Below, piece by piece: positions 35,800-45,336 of a DNA stretch of 64,000 bases. The position numbers and the translations under genes were made by a program. The stretch is from Enterocloster hominis (ex Liu et al. 2021) (GTDB lineage: Bacteria > Bacillota > Clostridia > Lachnospirales > Lachnospiraceae): positions 62,001-126,000 of the forward strand of contig JACRTJ010000027.1 of the NCBI GenBank assembly GCA_014385265.1, in the 5' to 3' direction. Every line of letters begins with the position of its first letter. Position 1 is the stretch's first letter. Under the pieces are notes generated by a model. It searched no databases, had not been told where the DNA came from, and worked only from the letters and a program-made list of their open reading frames with translations.

Positions 35800-36774
35800 C
35801 TAGTTCATTTCTTTATACGATCTTACTGTATCAAACAGCACTTCCCGGAACCGCTTCTGGTCAAATTCCATGGCCACTTCCACGTTGCCGGAGGTCTTGT
35901 ATTTATTCCAGCATTTTTCCCTGGAGATCTCCTGCTCCGGATCTGTGCCCATAAAATCACGCCAGTCGCAGACGGTCATGCCCCTTGTGAACTCGCCCTT
36001 TGTTTCCACGTCCACCTGGGTCCGGATGCTCTTTGTGATCACCTGGTCATCCACCCACCAGGCCACTGCACAGGCGTCGCAGATGGAGGTAAAATCAGAA
36101 TTTTTCACAGAAAACTCCAGGATATCTGCGGCAAAGTCTCCCACCGTGCCGCCGATGGCCCTTAACTGCTCCACATCTGCCATGTCCATATGGTTCTGAC
36201 GCGTCAGGTTCAGCCCTGCCATTTTAATGGGGATCCCCGACTCAAAGACGATCTTTGCAGCCTCCGGGTCCACCAGGATATTAAACTCCGCAGCAGGAGT
36301 GGCGTTGCCGCTGGTGGCGGAGCCGCCCATACAGAGGATCTCCGGGATCCGCTTTTTTAATTCCGGCTCCTTTAAGATCGCCTGGGCCACATTGGTCAGC
36401 GGCCCTAAGGTGATCAGCGAGATATCGTCGTTTTCCATAAAGGTACGGATCAGGAAATCGGCTCCGTGCTCCTTTTCCAGCTTTTTTTCTGGCTCCCGGA
36501 TCTCAATATCCCCGATGCCGCCGCTTCCGTGGACCTCTGTGGCCCGCACAAGCTGGTTCAACATGGGCATATCGTATCCTGCATACACCGGGATATCCGG
36601 ACGCCCGGTCAGCTCTGTGGCGAACCTGGCGTTCCTCTGGGTATACTCCAGTCCCGTGTTGCCGCCCACTGCCACGATCCCCCGCACATCCAGATGGCGG
36701 ATGCACAGGATCAGGGCGAACATATCGTCGATCCCTGGATCGCAGTCAATGATCACTTTCCGTTTTGTATCCAT
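35800..36774 (-). CDS. Ribonucleoside hydrolase (inosine-uridine type)
   Basis: A 324-residue nucleoside hydrolase that cleaves the N-glycosidic bond to give ribose and a base. The signature DCDPGIDDMFALIL (about 10-23) supplies the Ca2+-binding aspartates; GGNTGLEYTQRNA follows, and ATPAAEFNILVDPEAA contains the family asparagine. Length and motifs match RihA/B/C. It follows the ABC permease gene by 16 bases with AAGGAG upstream, so imported nucleosides would be hydrolysed by it in the cytoplasm. A second paralogue is at 43175-44104; the base preferences may differ. Confidence 0.94.
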   Translation of the reverse strand: MDTKRKVIIDCDPGIDDMFALILCIRHLDVRGIVAVGGNTGLEYTQRNARFATELTGRPDIPVYAGYDMPMLNQLVRATEVHGSGGIGDIEIREPEKKLEKEHGADFLIRTFMENDDISLITLGPLTNVAQAILKEPELKKRIPEILCMGGSATSGNATPAAEFNILVDPEAAKIVFESGIPIKMAGLNLTRQNHMDMADVEQLRAIGGTVGDFAADILEFSVKNSDFTSICDACAVAWWVDDQVITKSIRTQVDVETKGEFTRGMTVCDWRDFMGTDPEQEISREKCWNKYKTSGNVEVAMEFDQKRFREVLFDTVRSYKEMN

Positions 36775-36790
36775 AATCTTTCTCCTTATG

Positions 36791-37723
36791 CTACTTCTGG
36801 CTGCCCTTCTCGATCTTTCTCTGGCGGTTCATGCGCAGCATACCAAATACCATAAGTGCGATGATGGTGGCTGCGTAGGGGATCATCTCCAGGAACTCCG
36901 TGGGGAAGCTGGTCTGGCTCTTTAAGCTGGTGGCCGCTGCGTCACTGAGTCCGAAGAATACGGCTGCAATACCTGCTCCCAGGGGATCGCCGCCTGCGAT
37001 ATTACAGGCAGAAAGTCCGATATAGCCTCGTCCATTGACCATGTTCTTCATAAAGAAGCTTACCCAGCCCATGGACATGAACGCACCGCCGAAGCCGCAG
37101 AGCACGCCGGAGATCAGGAAGGAAACGTATCCGATCCTCTTTACATTGATGCCGACAGATGCGGCCGCCCTGGCGTTCTCGCCCACAGCCCGGAGCCGTA
37201 AGCCCAGTCTTGTCCTTGTAAGGAAGAACCAAACGGCAAAGATCGAAATGAAAGCCAGGTATGTAAGAACATTATGTCCCGAAAGCATGGGGCCGATCAG
37301 CGGGATCTTATTGATCAGCGGAAGCACCACCGTCGGAAGTGTGTACGCCTTGATGGCTGCGGAGGTGGTAGCCTTTTCTCCTGTCAGCAGGTACATAACA
37401 AAGACCGTACCTCCTGTGGCCGCCAGGTTCACAGCAATACACGTCAGATAAAGGTCCGTCTTTCCTGACAGGCTGGAGAAGGCGATGACGGCGCCCACCA
37501 GGACTCCGATCACCACAGCGCCCAAAAGGCCGATCCATACGTTTCCGGTCATTCCCGCAAACACAACGCCGCCCAGGGCCGCACAGAGCATCATACCTTC
37601 CAGGGCCATGTTCATCATTCCGGCCTTCTTACTGATAACTGCTGCCATGCCTGCAAAGATCAGGGGAGTTGACAGCCTTAAAACAGAGTATCCAAAATTA
37701 CCGATCCAGTCCAGTGTCAGCAT
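36791..37723 (-). CDS. Nucleoside ABC transporter permease (NupQ/YufQ type)
   Basis: A 310-residue inner-membrane permease with eight to ten helices of the branched-chain-permease superfamily (BPD_transp_2), e.g. KKAGMMNMALEGMMLCAALGG and LRAVGENARAAASVGINV. It pairs with the second permease three bases upstream and with the BMP lipoprotein. The set matches the Bacillus NupNOPQ guanosine/nucleoside importer. The GGAGG site is present. Confidence 0.92.
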   Translation of the reverse strand: MLTLDWIGNFGYSVLRLSTPLIFAGMAAVISKKAGMMNMALEGMMLCAALGGVVFAGMTGNVWIGLLGAVVIGVLVGAVIAFSSLSGKTDLYLTCIAVNLAATGGTVFVMYLLTGEKATTSAAIKAYTLPTVVLPLINKIPLIGPMLSGHNVLTYLAFISIFAVWFFLTRTRLGLRLRAVGENARAAASVGINVKRIGYVSFLISGVLCGFGGAFMSMGWVSFFMKNMVNGRGYIGLSACNIAGGDPLGAGIAAVFFGLSDAAATSLKSQTSFPTEFLEMIPYAATIIALMVFGMLRMNRQRKIEKGSQK

Positions 37724-37726
37724 TGA

Positions 37727-38848
37727 TTACTCCTCCTTTCCCTTTGAGGCGGCCGATTCCTTTTCTGCCTTTTCCTTGGCAGCCAGTTCCTCTTCTGCGG
37801 CCTTATAGATCAGTTTCTTCTTATATCTTCCCATGAATTCCTCTGCCGCCACCATCAGGATAACGATACCCTGGATCACGGTGATGAATTCGATGGGGAT
37901 ATCTCCCTTGGAGTTTACCACGTCCGCACCGATACGGATATACGCCAGCAGGCAGGCTGCCACAGGCACCAGGAGCGGGTTCTTTCTGGCTAAGACCGCC
38001 ACCATCAGGCCGTCAAAGCCATGCTGGGTGGTAGCGACCCAGTTATAGCGGTCATAGTTTCCAAGGATCTCACAGGTACCGCCCAGGCCGGCCAGAGCGC
38101 CGCCGAAAAGCTGGGCGCAGATGATGGTTGCCGTCATATTGATACCGCAGGCCTTGGCAAACCAGGGATTGCTTCCTACGACTCTCATCTTATATCCGAA
38201 TACCATCTTGTAGAACAGCACAGCCACCAGGATCACGGCGATCAGGGCGATCACCAGACCTGCCTGGATCCGGAACTTGCCAAGGATCTGGGGAAGCTTG
38301 GCGTTGTCCGGGATGGGCAGGGAGCCCAGGGAACCGATGGTGGTATCTCTCATGGTATACATCATGATATAGATGGAAAGGAACATGAGGATGCTGTTTA
38401 ACATTAAGGATGAAACAACGATATTGGCATTGAATTTGGAATCCAGCCATGCAGGAAGGGCAGACACCACAACACCTGTCAGCGCACCGATGACCAGTAA
38501 AAGACCGATCATAACGGGTGCAGGAACGCTTTCTCCCAGCTTGATGGCAACCCAGGAGATCACACAGCCGGCAAACATGAAGATGCCCTCGCCGGCCAGA
38601 TTGAACTTGTTCACCGCATACATGAAACAGAAGCAAAGTCCTGTGAAGGTAAACGGGATCGCAAGGTTAATGATACTTCCTACCCTTCTCACAGATGAGA
38701 ACGGTCCCAGCACGAACTGCTGGATAATATAGACCGGATCGTCACTGACTGCAAACAGCGTCACCAGGGCCACAGCATAGGCGATGGCAATGGCGGTCAG
38801 GATCCGGACCAGCTCAACGGTAAATTCTACTCTGCTTGTTTTATTCAT
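37727..38848 (-). CDS. Nucleoside ABC transporter permease (NupP/YufP type)
   Basis: A 373-residue permease with about nine helices and a charged C-terminal tail rich in Lys/Glu/Ala. Family features include FNLAGEGIFMFAGC and FGYKMRVVGSNPWFAKACGI, the coupling-helix region that contacts the ATPase. Its ATG overlaps the stop of the ATPase gene (four-base ATGA overlap), showing translational coupling. Confidence 0.92.
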   Translation of the reverse strand: MNKTSRVEFTVELVRILTAIAIAYAVALVTLFAVSDDPVYIIQQFVLGPFSSVRRVGSIINLAIPFTFTGLCFCFMYAVNKFNLAGEGIFMFAGCVISWVAIKLGESVPAPVMIGLLLVIGALTGVVVSALPAWLDSKFNANIVVSSLMLNSILMFLSIYIMMYTMRDTTIGSLGSLPIPDNAKLPQILGKFRIQAGLVIALIAVILVAVLFYKMVFGYKMRVVGSNPWFAKACGINMTATIICAQLFGGALAGLGGTCEILGNYDRYNWVATTQHGFDGLMVAVLARKNPLLVPVAACLLAYIRIGADVVNSKGDIPIEFITVIQGIVILMVAAEEFMGRYKKKLIYKAAEEELAAKEKAEKESAASKGKEE

Positions 38849-40395
38849 AACAGGCCCTCCATTTCCTCCGGGGTCATGGTCTTAAGCCCCAGCATGTACT
38901 CGCCCAGCTCTTCCTCGGAAACCTCGTTGGCTTTTCTGAATGCCGCCACGACCTTTCCCTTTCTCATGACTAAAAGCCGGTCAGAACACTCCAGCACCTC
39001 GTTCAGATCTGCAGAGATCAGAAGCGTTGCCGTTCCCTCTTCCCTGGATTTTTTAACGATGGTCTTTCGGATCATCTCGGCCGCGCCCACGTCGATGCCT
39101 CGGGTCGGCTGGTTGGCCAGGATGAAATTGGAGCCTGATGTGAACTCGCGGGCAACGACTACCTTCTGGATATTTCCGCCGGAAAGCATACGCACCGGCT
39201 CTCTCTTGTCGTCGCAGGCGATCTCAAAATCCTTGATGTACTGGTCCACGATCTCGTCGATATGCTTATGGTTGATGAACAGGCCGTTTCTGTATTCCTT
39301 TTTAAAATACCGGTCTGCGATGATGTTGTCCCGGATGGACATATCTCCGGCGCAGCCATACTGCATCCGGTCCTCGGGGATATAGGCAAGGCCCATCTGG
39401 CGGATCTCATGGACGTTCTTTCCCTTGATGTCATGGCCGTTTAACTCCACAGTCCCAGAGGAAAAGCTCTCCATCCCGGCCAGCACGTCGGAAAGGGCAG
39501 ACTGGCCGTTTCCTTCCACGCCGGCAATGCCGATGACCTCGCCCTCATGGATATCAAAGGAAACATCGTCCAGCACCCGCTTTCCGGATGCGCTGTTCTT
39601 CACCAGGTTCCGGATCTTAAGCACAGTCTTTCCCACTGTGGGGTCTTCCTTCTCGATCTTTAAGACCACGTCGCGGCCCACCATGAGTCTCGAAATATCG
39701 GCCTCGCTCATATCCTTTAAGTCATAGCTTCCCAGGCAATAGCCGTGGCGCAGCACAGTAACGCGGGTACAGATCCGTTTCACCTCTTCCAGCTTATGGG
39801 AAATAAAGATGATGGAATGGCCGCTGTTTCTTAAGAGGATCAGCTGCTCAAACAGCTCCTCTGTCTCCTGGGGCGTTAAAACTGCCGTGGGCTCGTCCAT
39901 GATAATGATCTTGGCGCCCTTGATGAGCACCTTCATGATCTCGATCTTCTGCATCTGGCCGACGGAAAGATCGCTGACCCTGGCCATGGGATCAATATTA
40001 AAGTTATATTTTTTCGCCACCTCTTCCGTCATTTCCACTGCCTTTTTAAAGTCAAAAAGGCCGTTCTTCATGGGCTCCACGCCCAGAACCACATTTTCTG
40101 CCACCGTCAGGGACGGGATCAGCATAAAATGCTGGTGGACCATACCGATCCCCTTTTCAATGGCGTCCAGGGTATTGAGGATCTTTACCTCTTTCCCATC
40201 CATATACACTTTTCCGGTCTGGGGCGTTTCCAGTCCGAACAGTACCTTCATCAGCGTCGTCTTTCCGGCGCCGTTTTCTCCCACAAGAGCCAGGATCTCG
40301 CTCTCATGAAGCCAGAACGTGACGTTTTTGTTGGCCACAAAACCATTGTCATAGATTTTGGTAACGTCTTCCATTCTAAGTATTTCCTTGGCCAT
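38845..40395 (-). CDS. Nucleoside ABC transporter ATPase, double domain (NupO/YufO type)
   Basis: A 516-residue protein with two ATPase domains. Domain 1 has Walker A GENGAGKTTL, signature LSVGQMQKIEI, Walker B IIIMDEPTAVLT. Domain 2 has a degenerate P-loop GVEGNGQSAL and signature MLSGGNIQKVV with LANQPTRGIDVGA. This matches sugar/nucleoside-type (RbsA-like) ATPases. The start at 40395 is preferred because AGGAGG lies nine bases upstream. It follows the BMP gene by 74 bases. Confidence 0.94.
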   Translation of the reverse strand: MAKEILRMEDVTKIYDNGFVANKNVTFWLHESEILALVGENGAGKTTLMKVLFGLETPQTGKVYMDGKEVKILNTLDAIEKGIGMVHQHFMLIPSLTVAENVVLGVEPMKNGLFDFKKAVEMTEEVAKKYNFNIDPMARVSDLSVGQMQKIEIMKVLIKGAKIIIMDEPTAVLTPQETEELFEQLILLRNSGHSIIFISHKLEEVKRICTRVTVLRHGYCLGSYDLKDMSEADISRLMVGRDVVLKIEKEDPTVGKTVLKIRNLVKNSASGKRVLDDVSFDIHEGEVIGIAGVEGNGQSALSDVLAGMESFSSGTVELNGHDIKGKNVHEIRQMGLAYIPEDRMQYGCAGDMSIRDNIIADRYFKKEYRNGLFINHKHIDEIVDQYIKDFEIACDDKREPVRMLSGGNIQKVVVAREFTSGSNFILANQPTRGIDVGAAEMIRKTIVKKSREEGTATLLISADLNEVLECSDRLLVMRKGKVVAAFRKANEVSEEELGEYMLGLKTMTPEEMEGLL

Positions 40396-40469
40396 ACCCA
40401 TCTTCCTCCTATATGGGATCAGCAGGATCGAACGGACAATCCTGCTGACCAAAAATTAATTTTTTTCAG

Positions 40470-41657
40470 TTATGGAGCCACGGAATCCAGAAGCTGCTGG
40501 TACTCTGCCTCGTTGGCAAAATCATAATAGGATTTTACAGTGATCTCGCCGGCAAGGATCTTCTCCTGAGCCTCAGCCATCTTGTCACGGATCTCCTGGG
40601 GAACGTTCTGCTGGAAGAATTCATTGTCCACATAGCCAACGGATTTTTCCTTTAAGCCAAGACGGTTTAACTTGCCCCATACATCCTCTCCGTTTTCCAC
40701 ATCCTCAAAGAATGCTACGAAAGAGTCGCCTACGTTCTTTAACATGGAAGTTAAGATCACGTCTGCCAGTTCCGGGTTCTCGGAATCTTTATAGTATGCG
40801 TACTGGTCGGAGTCAACGCCGATGGCCCATGTTCCAAGCTCCTTACATGCCTCGAACAGTCCGCCGCCGGAACCGCCGGCTACCTGATAGAATACGTCTG
40901 CCTTTTTGTCTCTTGCCTGGCTTAAGCAAAGCTCTTTCATCTTGGCCGGATCGGTCCAGGAACCAACGGAAGCCTTGATGACCTTAACCTCGGGATCATA
41001 ATCCTGAACGCCGTTTACAAAGCCTGTTACGAAGTCTGCGATGACCGGGTTATCCATACCAACGTTTACGGCAACCACGCCTGTCTCTGTCATACCGGCT
41101 GCCATCTGGCCAACCATGTAGGAGCCTTCGTTCTGTGCGTAGAAGATAAACGCCACGTTCTCCGGGATCTCGGACTCATCCTTGGAATCGTCGAAGATGA
41201 CGAAGCGGTTCTCCGGATACTCCTCGGCTAATTTTAAGATAATGTCGGTGTAAGTGGAGGAAGCCACGATGTAATAATAGCCCTCATCGATGACGTCTAA
41301 GATCATGTCCTCCCATTTATCAGCCTTGGACGGGTCGCCAACCTCGATGGTCTTGCAGTCCCAGCCCTTTTCTCTTAAAACGTTCATTCCCACTTCGCCG
41401 GAATCGTTGAAGGACTTATCGCCTAAGTTTCCTACTACGTAAGCGATGCGCTTGTTGATCTCCTCGCCGCCCTTGGCAGCTTCGGTCTCTTTGGCGTCAT
41501 CCTTTTTCTCCGCCTCAGTTTCCTTTGCAGCCTCCTTGGAGATCTCTTCAGCCTTGGATGCCGCTGTGGTCTCCGCGTCTCCGCCGCCTCCGCAGGCAGC
41601 CAGGGAAAGGACCATGGCGCCGGATAATACTGCTCCTAATACTCTTTTCAGTCTCAT
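40470..41657 (-). CDS. BMP-family nucleoside-binding lipoprotein
   Basis: A 395-residue substrate-binding lipoprotein (PnrA/Med/BmpA family, PF02608 type). The signal peptide ends in lipobox LAAC followed by GGGGDAETT. After an acidic Lys/Glu spacer (about 28-68) the domain begins KRIAYVVGNLGDKSFNDSG, the typical BMP start, and includes DVFYQVAGGSGGGLFEACKE. Known members bind purine or other nucleosides. It delivers substrate to the ABC permeases encoded just downstream. AAGGAGG precedes the ATG. Confidence 0.94.
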   Translation of the reverse strand: MRLKRVLGAVLSGAMVLSLAACGGGGDAETTAASKAEEISKEAAKETEAEKKDDAKETEAAKGGEEINKRIAYVVGNLGDKSFNDSGEVGMNVLREKGWDCKTIEVGDPSKADKWEDMILDVIDEGYYYIVASSTYTDIILKLAEEYPENRFVIFDDSKDESEIPENVAFIFYAQNEGSYMVGQMAAGMTETGVVAVNVGMDNPVIADFVTGFVNGVQDYDPEVKVIKASVGSWTDPAKMKELCLSQARDKKADVFYQVAGGSGGGLFEACKELGTWAIGVDSDQYAYYKDSENPELADVILTSMLKNVGDSFVAFFEDVENGEDVWGKLNRLGLKEKSVGYVDNEFFQQNVPQEIRDKMAEAQEKILAGEITVKSYYDFANEAEYQQLLDSVAP

Positions 41658-41786
41658 TGTAATCCTCCTTCTTCTTGGTTAAAGATTTTAATTATTTTAA
41701 TCAGACCATGAGCTCGTCCGATCAGAAATACGCTTAAAAATGCACAATTTTCTTCTTTGATTCTCTGCTTTTTTATTCATACTGCC

Positions 41787-41792
41787 ATTATA
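41787..41792 (-). promoter_or_regulatory. Possible internal promoter for the BMP-ABC genes
   Basis: Minus strand: a perfect -10 TATAAT at the end of the MATE gene, with a poor -35 (TGCGAA) 17 bases upstream. Together with the 137-base spacer it suggests the importer genes may be transcribed separately from rbsK-rihA-MATE. Confidence 0.3.
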
Positions 41793-41794
41793 CA

Positions 41795-43171
41795 TCATCT
41801 TGTAAGATTTCGCATCCATTTTTTTGTATGAATTCTCCAGATTCCCACAAATGCCTCGATGGCAATGTTGAACTTGATGATGGATACCACCAGATAGGGA
41901 GACAGCCGGAACACAAAGGCGCAGGCAGCCGCCAGGGGAATGGTGAACATCCACATGGAGAAGATATCGCAGATCAGTCCCATCTTCCCATCTCCTCCGG
42001 CTCTCAGCACTGCGATCATGCCGGTCATCTCCATACCGGAGAAGGGCCAGATGGCCGCAAACACCAGCATAAAGTTTCTGGCATAGGCCGCCGCATCCGG
42101 AGTCAGCACATACAGCCGCGTGAACAGGCCGCCGAACATCAGGGTCAGGAGTCCCATAAGAGTCCCGCTGACCAGGCCGATGAGCACCATGCTGTACGCT
42201 TCCTTCTGGATCCTGTCCTTAGACGCCCCAGAGCCAATGGTCTTTCCGATGGTCGTGGAGCAGGAATAGAGGATGGCGTTGGTCACGCAGGCCATTAACT
42301 GATAATACACGTTGGCAATGTTGTACCCGGCCACGATGGTGGTTCCCATCTGGCCTGTGATAGAGCTTCCCGCCGTGGTTCCCGTGGACCAGATCAGCTC
42401 ATGGAACACGATGGGAAGGCCCACCTTCCAAAAATCCCCAAGGAGCCTCCGGTCCCTTCTTCCCAGATCGGAGGGCTTCATGGAAAGCTTCTTTTCCTTC
42501 CGGAACAGGAACCGGCATAGGATCAGAAGCTCCACCACCCGGGCGATGACGGTTCCCACAGCCGCTCCCCGGATCCCCAGCTCCGGCATTCCGAAATTTC
42601 CAAAGATCAGGCAGAAATCCAGAAATACATTTAACGGATAAGAGATCACATTGGTGGTGAAGGAGACCTTCATCTCCTCAAATCCCCGGCAGCAGGCAAA
42701 GATCATGGTACTGACGGCGCAAACCGGATACATGAGGGAGGCGATCCTTAAATACGGCACTCCCAGACGGATCAGCTCCGGATCGCTGCTGTATATCCTT
42801 AAAAGCCGTTCCGGCCAGATCATCACCACAGCCGAAAACAGCACGCCGAAAACAGCGATGCTGCGGACCCCGATGGCCACCAGAGTCTTGATGCTCTCCG
42901 TATCCCTTCTGCCCCAGTACTGGGCGATCAGTACGCTGCACCCGGCAGAAAAGCCGCTGCACACCGTATAAAAAATGAAAAAGATCTGCTGGGCCTGGGA
43001 CACAGCGCTCATCTGTACCTGATCGATCCGCCCCAGCATGATACTGTCCAGGGTATCAACGCTGACCCTTAAAAGCTGCTGGAGAATGATGGGAACGGAC
43101 AAAAGGACGATGGTCCTGTAAAACTGCGGAGAGGTAACGAACATCTCTCTTTTTTCTGCTTTTGCCCCCAT
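41795..43171 (-). CDS. MATE-family transporter within the nucleoside/ribose operon
   Basis: A 458-residue MATE exporter with about 12 helices; the family region VSVDTLDSIMLGRIDQVQMSA and SGFSAGCSVLIAQYWGRRD are recognisable. It starts three bases after the nucleoside hydrolase gene ends, so the two are tightly coupled. An alternative start at 43144 (MFVTSPQF) has an AGAGAG just before it. The position suggests export of a product of nucleoside catabolism, such as a purine base, but this is inference. The paralogue at 2384 is unlinked. Confidence 0.88.
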   Translation of the reverse strand: MGAKAEKREMFVTSPQFYRTIVLLSVPIILQQLLRVSVDTLDSIMLGRIDQVQMSAVSQAQQIFFIFYTVCSGFSAGCSVLIAQYWGRRDTESIKTLVAIGVRSIAVFGVLFSAVVMIWPERLLRIYSSDPELIRLGVPYLRIASLMYPVCAVSTMIFACCRGFEEMKVSFTTNVISYPLNVFLDFCLIFGNFGMPELGIRGAAVGTVIARVVELLILCRFLFRKEKKLSMKPSDLGRRDRRLLGDFWKVGLPIVFHELIWSTGTTAGSSITGQMGTTIVAGYNIANVYYQLMACVTNAILYSCSTTIGKTIGSGASKDRIQKEAYSMVLIGLVSGTLMGLLTLMFGGLFTRLYVLTPDAAAYARNFMLVFAAIWPFSGMEMTGMIAVLRAGGDGKMGLICDIFSMWMFTIPLAAACAFVFRLSPYLVVSIIKFNIAIEAFVGIWRIHTKKWMRNLTR

Positions 43172-43174
43172 GGC

Positions 43175-44104
43175 TTAACCACACTGCTTCAGGCAGTCCT
43201 TGAGCCACTGCTTGAATACGGGAAGATCCAGCTCCATGGCCACGGAAACATTGGGCTTCTTCCCCGTGCGTCCACGCCGGTCTACCATGGTATGGCCGGC
43301 CGTGTACTCGCCCTGGCACTCCACATCCACGAAATAATCATGGCAGACCAGGCACTGGGGGCATACGGCCGCAGCCGCAGCCAGAGCGTCGTGCATCAGG
43401 GCATCCTCGCCCCCGTCTGCATATCTTCTTATCATATAATCCAGGATATCGGCGGCCAGGACAGCTCCCTTATTTCCAAAGCTCCGGATCTCCTGCTCAT
43501 CTTCCCGGTTTAAGGCGGCCTTTAAGGTCACATCCAGTCCAACCATGGTCATGGGGATCCCGGAAGCGATTACCAGCTTTGCAGCCACCGGATCCACCCA
43601 GATATTGAACTCCGCTGTGGGCGTCATATTTCCGCCGAGGGCAGCGCCGCCCATAAACCAGATATGACGGATCTTTTCCTTTAACTCCGGATACATGCTT
43701 AAGGCAATGGCAATGTTGGTCATGGGACCCACCACCAGAAGCTCCAGGCGGCCTTCCTCCTCTTCTGCGATCCTCCGGATCAGCTCCGGAGCCGTTTCCT
43801 TTGTGAATGGAACATTTTCTGCCGCCGGAAGGGTCACATCGCCAAGGCCTTCGCTGCCGTGGGTGGCATCATAATATCCGGCTCTGGGATAAAACGGGAT
43901 CTTCGCCCCCCGGGCCACCTCCACATCCGCGCCCAGGTATCCCACCAGATCCCGGTTATTCCTGGATGTGAAATTTTCGTTTACGTTGCCGTTGACACTG
44001 GTCAGGGCCCGGACCCTTATGGCATCAGAGCCAAGGGCTGCCAGAATGGCGATGGCGTCGTCGGTTCCTGTGTCACAGTCAATGATAAATGGTCTCTTTT
44101 CCAT
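43175..44104 (-). CDS. Ribonucleoside hydrolase (second copy)
   Basis: A 309-residue nucleoside hydrolase with IIDCDTGTDDAIAILAA (about 6-22) supplying the Ca2+-binding aspartates, and MTPTAEFNIWVDPVAA. It cleaves nucleosides to ribose plus base. The ATG at 44104 follows GGGAGG; the longer frame is unlikely. It lies between rbsK (16 bases upstream) and the MATE gene. It is only moderately similar to the copy at 35800, suggesting a different nucleoside preference. Confidence 0.94.
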   Translation of the reverse strand: MEKRPFIIDCDTGTDDAIAILAALGSDAIRVRALTSVNGNVNENFTSRNNRDLVGYLGADVEVARGAKIPFYPRAGYYDATHGSEGLGDVTLPAAENVPFTKETAPELIRRIAEEEEGRLELLVVGPMTNIAIALSMYPELKEKIRHIWFMGGAALGGNMTPTAEFNIWVDPVAAKLVIASGIPMTMVGLDVTLKAALNREDEQEIRSFGNKGAVLAADILDYMIRRYADGGEDALMHDALAAAAAVCPQCLVCHDYFVDVECQGEYTAGHTMVDRRGRTGKKPNVSVAMELDLPVFKQWLKDCLKQCG

Positions 44105-44120
44105 ATTTTCCTCCCGTATC

Positions 44121-45020
44121 CTACACGCGTTCCCCAATGAACGCTTCCACTGCTGATCGTTCCGGCACACTGGGGGCCGCTCCCTTTTTCGTCACAGCCA
44201 GGGCTGCCGCAGCGCTGGCCTGTAAAAGAGCCTGTTTATGGCCCAGGCCTCCGGCGATCCCGGCAATAAAATATCCGCAGAACGTATCGCCTGCCGCCGT
44301 GGTATCCACGGCCTCCACCCGGAAGATATCCTGGAAGGACGTCTCCTCTGGATCGCAGTACCAGGCCCCCTGGTCGCCCAGGGTCAGCACAAAGGCTGCG
44401 TTCTTATATTTTTCTCTCAGGGCCTTAAGGATCGGAGCCGGTTCCTCGGAATCGGTTCCTGCCAGGATCCGCCCCTCCACCTCATTGAGGATAAAATAAT
44501 CCACCAGCTCCAGATTGCAGAGGAACACGCCCTCGTCTGCCGGAGATGGGTTAAACGCCACCTGGAGTCCCCGTTTTTTTGCCTCCTCCATGGCAAAGTC
44601 AATGTTGGAGATCTCATTCTGCAAAAGGATCAGATCGCCCTTTCCAAAATGCTCAAGCACAGAGGATATGTATTCTCTGGTGATCTTCCGGTTGGTCCCG
44701 CCGCAGATGATGATATTGTTCTGTCCGGACTCGTCGATCTGGATCACCGCATGGCCGCTGGCCCCGTCCAGGGTCTCCACATAGCCCGTATCGGCTCCGG
44801 CCTCCTTCAGCATGTCCAGAAGAATCCTTCCATCCCCTCCCACGGCTCCGGCATGGTATACCTCCGCGCCTGCCCTGGCCAGGGCCACCGACTGGTTCAG
44901 TCCCTTGCCGCCGCAGAATTCCTCATAATCCAGGGCCTGGATCGTTTCCTTGGGCTGGACAAAACGCTTTACCGAATACGTTTTGTCAATGTTTAAAGAA
45001 CCGAGATTTAAAATTTTCAT
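44121..45020 (-). CDS. rbsK: Ribokinase
   Basis: A 299-residue kinase converting ribose to ribose-5-phosphate. Motifs: LGSLNIDKTYSVKRF at the start, the sugar-binding GGKGLNQSVALARAGAEV and the catalytic signature VDTTAAGDTFCGYF, all typical of ribokinase. It is the first gene behind a strong promoter and is followed by nucleoside hydrolase, exactly the next step for the ribose released. The ATG at 45020 is chosen by homology and a GGGAG site. Confidence 0.94.
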   Translation of the reverse strand: MKILNLGSLNIDKTYSVKRFVQPKETIQALDYEEFCGGKGLNQSVALARAGAEVYHAGAVGGDGRILLDMLKEAGADTGYVETLDGASGHAVIQIDESGQNNIIICGGTNRKITREYISSVLEHFGKGDLILLQNEISNIDFAMEEAKKRGLQVAFNPSPADEGVFLCNLELVDYFILNEVEGRILAGTDSEEPAPILKALREKYKNAAFVLTLGDQGAWYCDPEETSFQDIFRVEAVDTTAAGDTFCGYFIAGIAGGLGHKQALLQASAAAALAVTKKGAAPSVPERSAVEAFIGERV

Positions 45021-45072
45021 AGGCCTCGCTCCCGTTTGGTAAAATATTTTCCGAAATCTTTTTCCTAAGCAG

Positions 45073-45101
45073 ATAATATATGTTTTCCAGTTTTCTGTCA
45101 A
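45073..45101 (-). promoter_or_regulatory. Promoter of the rbsK-nucleoside operon
   Basis: Minus strand: perfect -35 TTGACA (45096-45101), 17-base spacer, -10 TATTAT (45073-45078), about 55 bases before the rbsK ATG. The short dyad CCAC-TATT-GTGG (45102-45113) abuts the -35 box and could be an operator. Confidence 0.82.
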
Positions 45102-45336
45102 CCACTATTGTGGAATTTGCTCTTTATCCCGCTGTTTTCCCCATTTTTATCCATATTTTTGTCAAATTCTTCACAAGTTTTCTGGATTTTTTATGTGTTT
45201 TCACCATTTTCTCCGGATCCGGGTATCCCTTCCAGTATTTTTGTGATATCCTAAAAGCAGCCTGGATACCGGGGGGGTGACAGACATTCCTCTGCCTCCA
45301 GGGTCCAGATCGTTTCTTTAATACAGGGAGGAAAAA
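45102..45336. promoter_or_regulatory. Divergent control region between rbsK and the LacI-PfkB gene
   Basis: A 235-base T-rich spacer without a gene. Besides the CCAC/GTGG dyad, it has an inverted repeat GGTATCC (45222-45228) / GGATACC (45264-45270) with GATATC in between, and a GGGGGGG run (45271-45277). These are candidate operators of the divergently encoded LacI-type regulator, but no site matches the classical LacI operator well. I could not identify a convincing plus-strand promoter. Confidence 0.4.

Noticed and set aside
41658..41794. Purine-type riboswitch in front of the nucleoside-binding lipoprotein gene
   Set aside because: The 137-base spacer lacks the conserved purine-riboswitch core and a terminator; only short direct repeats (ATCAGA) were seen.
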